Assembly: GCA_034620365.1 (NCBI GenBank) | Contig: JAQGEQ010000192.1 | Location: forward strand, 1,979,001 to 2,043,000 | Direction: 5' to 3' | Source of the DNA: Pegea sp. RAD2-039 | Lineage: Eukaryota; Chordata; Thaliacea; Salpida; Salpidae | Length of the DNA: 64,000 bases | In this document: positions 60,640 to 64,000 of the stretch, in pieces | Position numbering within the stretch: the stretch's first letter is position 1 | Layout: every line of letters begins with the position of its first letter | Notes under the pieces: generated by a model | What the model was told of the DNA's origin: nothing | The model's input: the letters and a program-made list of their open reading frames with translations, nothing else | The model's database searches: none | Translations under genes and position numbers: made by a program

Positions 60640-61019
60640 GGATCACGCCATCGGTAACATGCCAAGCTAGCTACTGGGCTGCCCGGGTCATTTCTTCAAT
60701 GGACTAATCTTAGAAGTGGCTCCCTACTTTGTGACATTACCTTGTCGCCACTATAAGTGGCTTTGGCGCCTGTTCAGTTGATGTAAAGAACAACAACCAG
60801 TCGAAGGGAGGAGTTGCCAGAGATTTACGCTCTGACGATCTGAACCCGACCAAACCTCTGCATTCTCGCCGGGAGTCTCGAAAAGAGTCAACTCCTCATT
60901 CCAACTTTCCATCAATCTCAAGCACGGCTCCCACTATTTTACTTCTTTGTTACTCTTTCAATGATTCTACCTCTTTTGATTTGATGTCTTTATCAAATCA
61001 ATCAACGTTCTTGAGATAA
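60640..61019 (+). other. GC-rich island with a plus-strand open frame
   Basis: This is the most GC-rich block of the right half. From about 60734 to a TAA at 61017 one frame stays open for some 95 codons; the part after CGCCTGTTCAG (60778) reads VKNNNQSKGG, then SRRESRKESTPH, a disordered, phosphosite-like composition. No ATG starts it, so it would need an upstream exon. It also holds GGCGCC at 60765-60770 and a GCCACT-ATA-AGTGGC hairpin near 60747-60761. It could be an exon or a relic repeat. Confidence 0.25.
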
Positions 61020-64000
61020 ACAAACGAATCATAACATTCGGGTGAGTAGCCAGAAGAATTAGCAAGCGTACTTCACTTAATGCAATTAATCATTTATAAG
61101 AAGTTGATGCAACAAAAGACTTTAAAGTTTAGAGACTTGTAACCATCATCAAACTGTCTTCATCACGATCTTATGAGACGTATCTAAAACTTCCGACAGA
61201 GATGTCCAACTTTTATCCTTACTGAACTTTTAAACAACATATAGGTACAAGATTAAGAATCAATGAAAACAGTAGAAGCAAAACGTCGATCAGATTAGTT
61301 TGTTATGTGTGAATAACATCGAACTTTAAAGACTTTGAAGAGAATCTTTAAAGGGGTCTTCTCACGCCGACTGAATTACAAAATCATTTGCTGTACTTAC
61401 ATCAACTACTTTATCTCAAAGCTGATAACAACATGATTTCTGACATCGAATAAAGTGTTATGACGTTTTTAAATACGTCATGACAATTGTTGCTAATTTT
61501 ACCACTTCTTGTTAGTATCTTCTTAACGTCATGATCTATTAGGTGATCTTTTCCATTATTAGACTAAATGGATATTTTATGATAACGGTTTAAGAGTTGA
61601 TTACAATCTTTTTAATCAATTGTAGAAATTGAATTAGTAAAATAATCAACTTGAGTTTTATTTACTGTTATAATACATTTTATAGTATGTTTGCGCAAAT
61701 TTGTGCAAACTTTAATTTCTATCAATACGTTCTATTGTTTTAAAAGCACACAACAAAGTTGAAACAAGAAAAAGGAAGCTTTTGTTTGATACAAATTTTG
61801 TGAAATAGCAAAAACACACACCCAGATACCGAATTAATGAAACTGTGTGTTAATCGTTAACACTTTTGCACATACCATTTTAGAAGGACGAAGAAACACG
61901 TTTCGCTTTTCGTCAATTAAATTTGCCTTCGTGACTGTCTCCACCGCTCAAAGTTTCATTTTAATTTCCAGCCATTTTCGTCATTCACCTAAAACAAGTC
62001 TTGACACGCAAGCTTTTTGTTTTCTTTCAAATTGGTCAAGTTATTTACTGTCACTAATTTGCTATCAACTAAAAAAATTATTAATTTATTTTGATAGAAA
62101 ATATTCGATTTTACAGTTTCTGTAATAAAATCTAACTAACATAAAATTCGAAAGTTTTTCAACAACTTAGTTGTCAAAAAGTTGTCAAGTACTTTAATCA
62201 ACACGATGTTTTTAACCCTCGAACGAAACTAGTTTAAGACTTAAGGAAAAAGTCGAAGCTGGTTGAAATTATTTTTGGTTAAGATTAAAATGTTAAATGA
62301 ATGAAATACTAGTTGATTCAGTCTCAACTTGATTTATCTTAACTTAAAGTTCGTGATGAATTAAAGCTAATATCACGAGCGGTCTTCTATCTAAGACCGT
62401 CTTTATTCACATTTCAAATATTATCTGAAGCCATGCTTTCAATGAATGTAGTAGTAATTTTTCTTTAGCAATGTAAAGTAACCATTTGTTTTAAAATCAT
62501 TTTGATCAGCTTGAAAAATTGATTTTACCGATATGAAATGTAAGGAAAGTCGTTTAGATCTTAAACTTTTTTTATTTTGAATGTTTTTAAATTATAAGTA
62601 TGACGCATTGGTTTAAGTGATAATTTGATATTTTTCTCAGCTTGAATTCTTCAGTAAATATTATTCTATCGTAAAACTGATATTTTTACTTTTATCTGTT
62701 TATAAATCTTTCAATTCGCTTTACCCAATAGCAAGTAAGAACTTAATAACATAAGAAACTGTGTTGATAAAACATTCGGTGTAATTAATTAATTACTGAT
62801 TTACTCATGATGACAATTTCATTAAGAGTGTAGGTATTAATTCTTCTCACTGTCGAAACTGGCCAAACAAAACACTTAAGAAGCTAAAATAGATTAAATA
62901 ACTTTATGTTCAAATACTACCACAGAAAATGTCAAAACAAACATAATTAGTAATAAAAATGTTCCGGTCCATTACAGCTTTTTGTATCTTGTTCTACGTC
63001 CGTTGTTTAAATTTTAATTACGTTTTATTAAAACATTTGTAGTACAATGTATGCTTTGTTTCTTGTAATTACTTCAATTACTAATTAAATAAGTCAAACA
63101 ACTGCATTACAAGACAAGTCAAACATCAAACTTACGAAGTCATCCGAAAATGTTAAAAAGCTAGCACTTACTATTTTTAACTGAAGTAATATTATTTACT
63201 AACTAGCAAATATAGCAAGTTATTTATTACTGAAAATACATTTTACACAATAAATATTTTTTTAAATTACATAATGTATAAAGATGTTTAATATAAATAT
63301 TAGTTTGAGAGCTTTCAAAAAACAATCAAACATAAACAAGTTATTCTATAAAATGTGCAATGTTATTGTATATGTTTTTAATTTATAGCTTGCTAAAAAT
63401 AGGCGTAGATGTCAAAATGTTTTAGCAAAAGGCATAAACAAACTTGCAGTCTATTTTTAACTGACTAAAGAAACTTGCATTAAAAAGCTACTTTTAATAT
63501 ATCAATACAAGTTAAGTAAATGTTTAAGTTTTTCAAAATTGTTTCACTAAAAGTTTATTATTTTACTGCTAACAACACTTTTTTAAAGCAACAAACTCTT
63601 TACGACTTAATTTGTTTGAAATTTATCTTTCTTAATTTTAAATACTTAATAAAACTTTTCCATTGTACCAGCCTTTCCTCATTTTTCTTTTCATTTGTTT
63701 TGAATAATACAACTTTGTTTTTTAAATAGATGTTTTTATAAACTAACAAAAAGTAGAAAGTTCGTTTTTCCCATTTGTGTATCTTGTTTAAAACGGGTAA
63801 TACTCAGAACATGTTTTAGAATTATATTTGATCTTGATATTGATAAGGTGAGATTATTATGTTTTGCAACTAAACTAAGCTGATAAAAAATTTGATTTTA
63901 AACAATTTTATAACTTTTTTTATTGTTACATTTAAGATCAGTCTATAGTTAAGAGGCTTGCATGGTATGCTGTTTATTTGATGGTAAAGAACTTTCATAC
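61020..64000. other. AT-rich right end of the window
   Basis: No supported gene. An open frame of 92 codons at 61847-62125 has no ATG-to-family support and falls within chance expectation. The remainder is AT-rich. Confidence 0.4.

Noticed and set aside
61847-62125. Plus-strand 92-codon frame
   Set aside because: Starts at a non-ATG codon, has no homology, and may be chance.
1-64000. CRISPR arrays, operons, ribosome binding sites
   Set aside because: The window is eukaryotic; no regularly spaced repeat-spacer array or bacterial gene arrangement is present.

Overview
The window is eukaryotic nuclear DNA, about 70% A+T, from an animal. The evidence is spliced genes with GT..AG introns whose products match animal families: a BCAS3 (rudhira) orthologue, a TMEM179-type four-helix membrane protein, and two Gi/o-class G protein alpha subunits. 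Introns range from 49-56 bp up to 16 kb. A tRNA-derived SINE and a Ty3/Gypsy fossil complete the picture. The sequence alone does not tell me the phylum.

Layout, left to right. 1-2.85 kb: a direct repeat about 2.25 kb apart, each copy carrying a tRNA-like SINE head on the minus strand. 3.6-5.5 kb: a five-exon minus-strand TMEM179-like gene whose exons are too short to show as long ORFs. 7.1-10.9 kb: a mobile-element graveyard with unrecognised coding-like pieces, a PHD-finger ORF of the kind found in retroelements (with a 212-bp tandem duplication), and the pol end of a Ty3/Gypsy fossil. 13.27-39.95 kb: one 20-exon plus-strand BCAS3 gene (my splice model gives 890 codons, close to the usual length). 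Its intron 13 is 16.2 kb and contains two intronless, nearly identical Gi/o-like alpha genes on the same strand. 38.58-49.12 kb: two 751-bp arms of a near-perfect inverted repeat, one inside a BCAS3 intron and one 8.4 kb past the gene, so the last two BCAS3 exons lie between them. 49-64 kb: mostly featureless AT-rich DNA with a few GC-richer islands, four of them carrying a rare GGCGCC site (a fifth such site lies nearby), and some weak candidate exons.

By family knowledge, BCAS3 acts at autophagic membranes and the cytoskeleton, TMEM179 proteins are small membrane proteins of unclear role, and the alpha subunits couple receptors to effectors. Nothing in the sequence says these genes work together; the nesting looks like a genomic accident that may still affect expression. 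Most other open frames of 60-90 codons are about what chance gives at this base composition.
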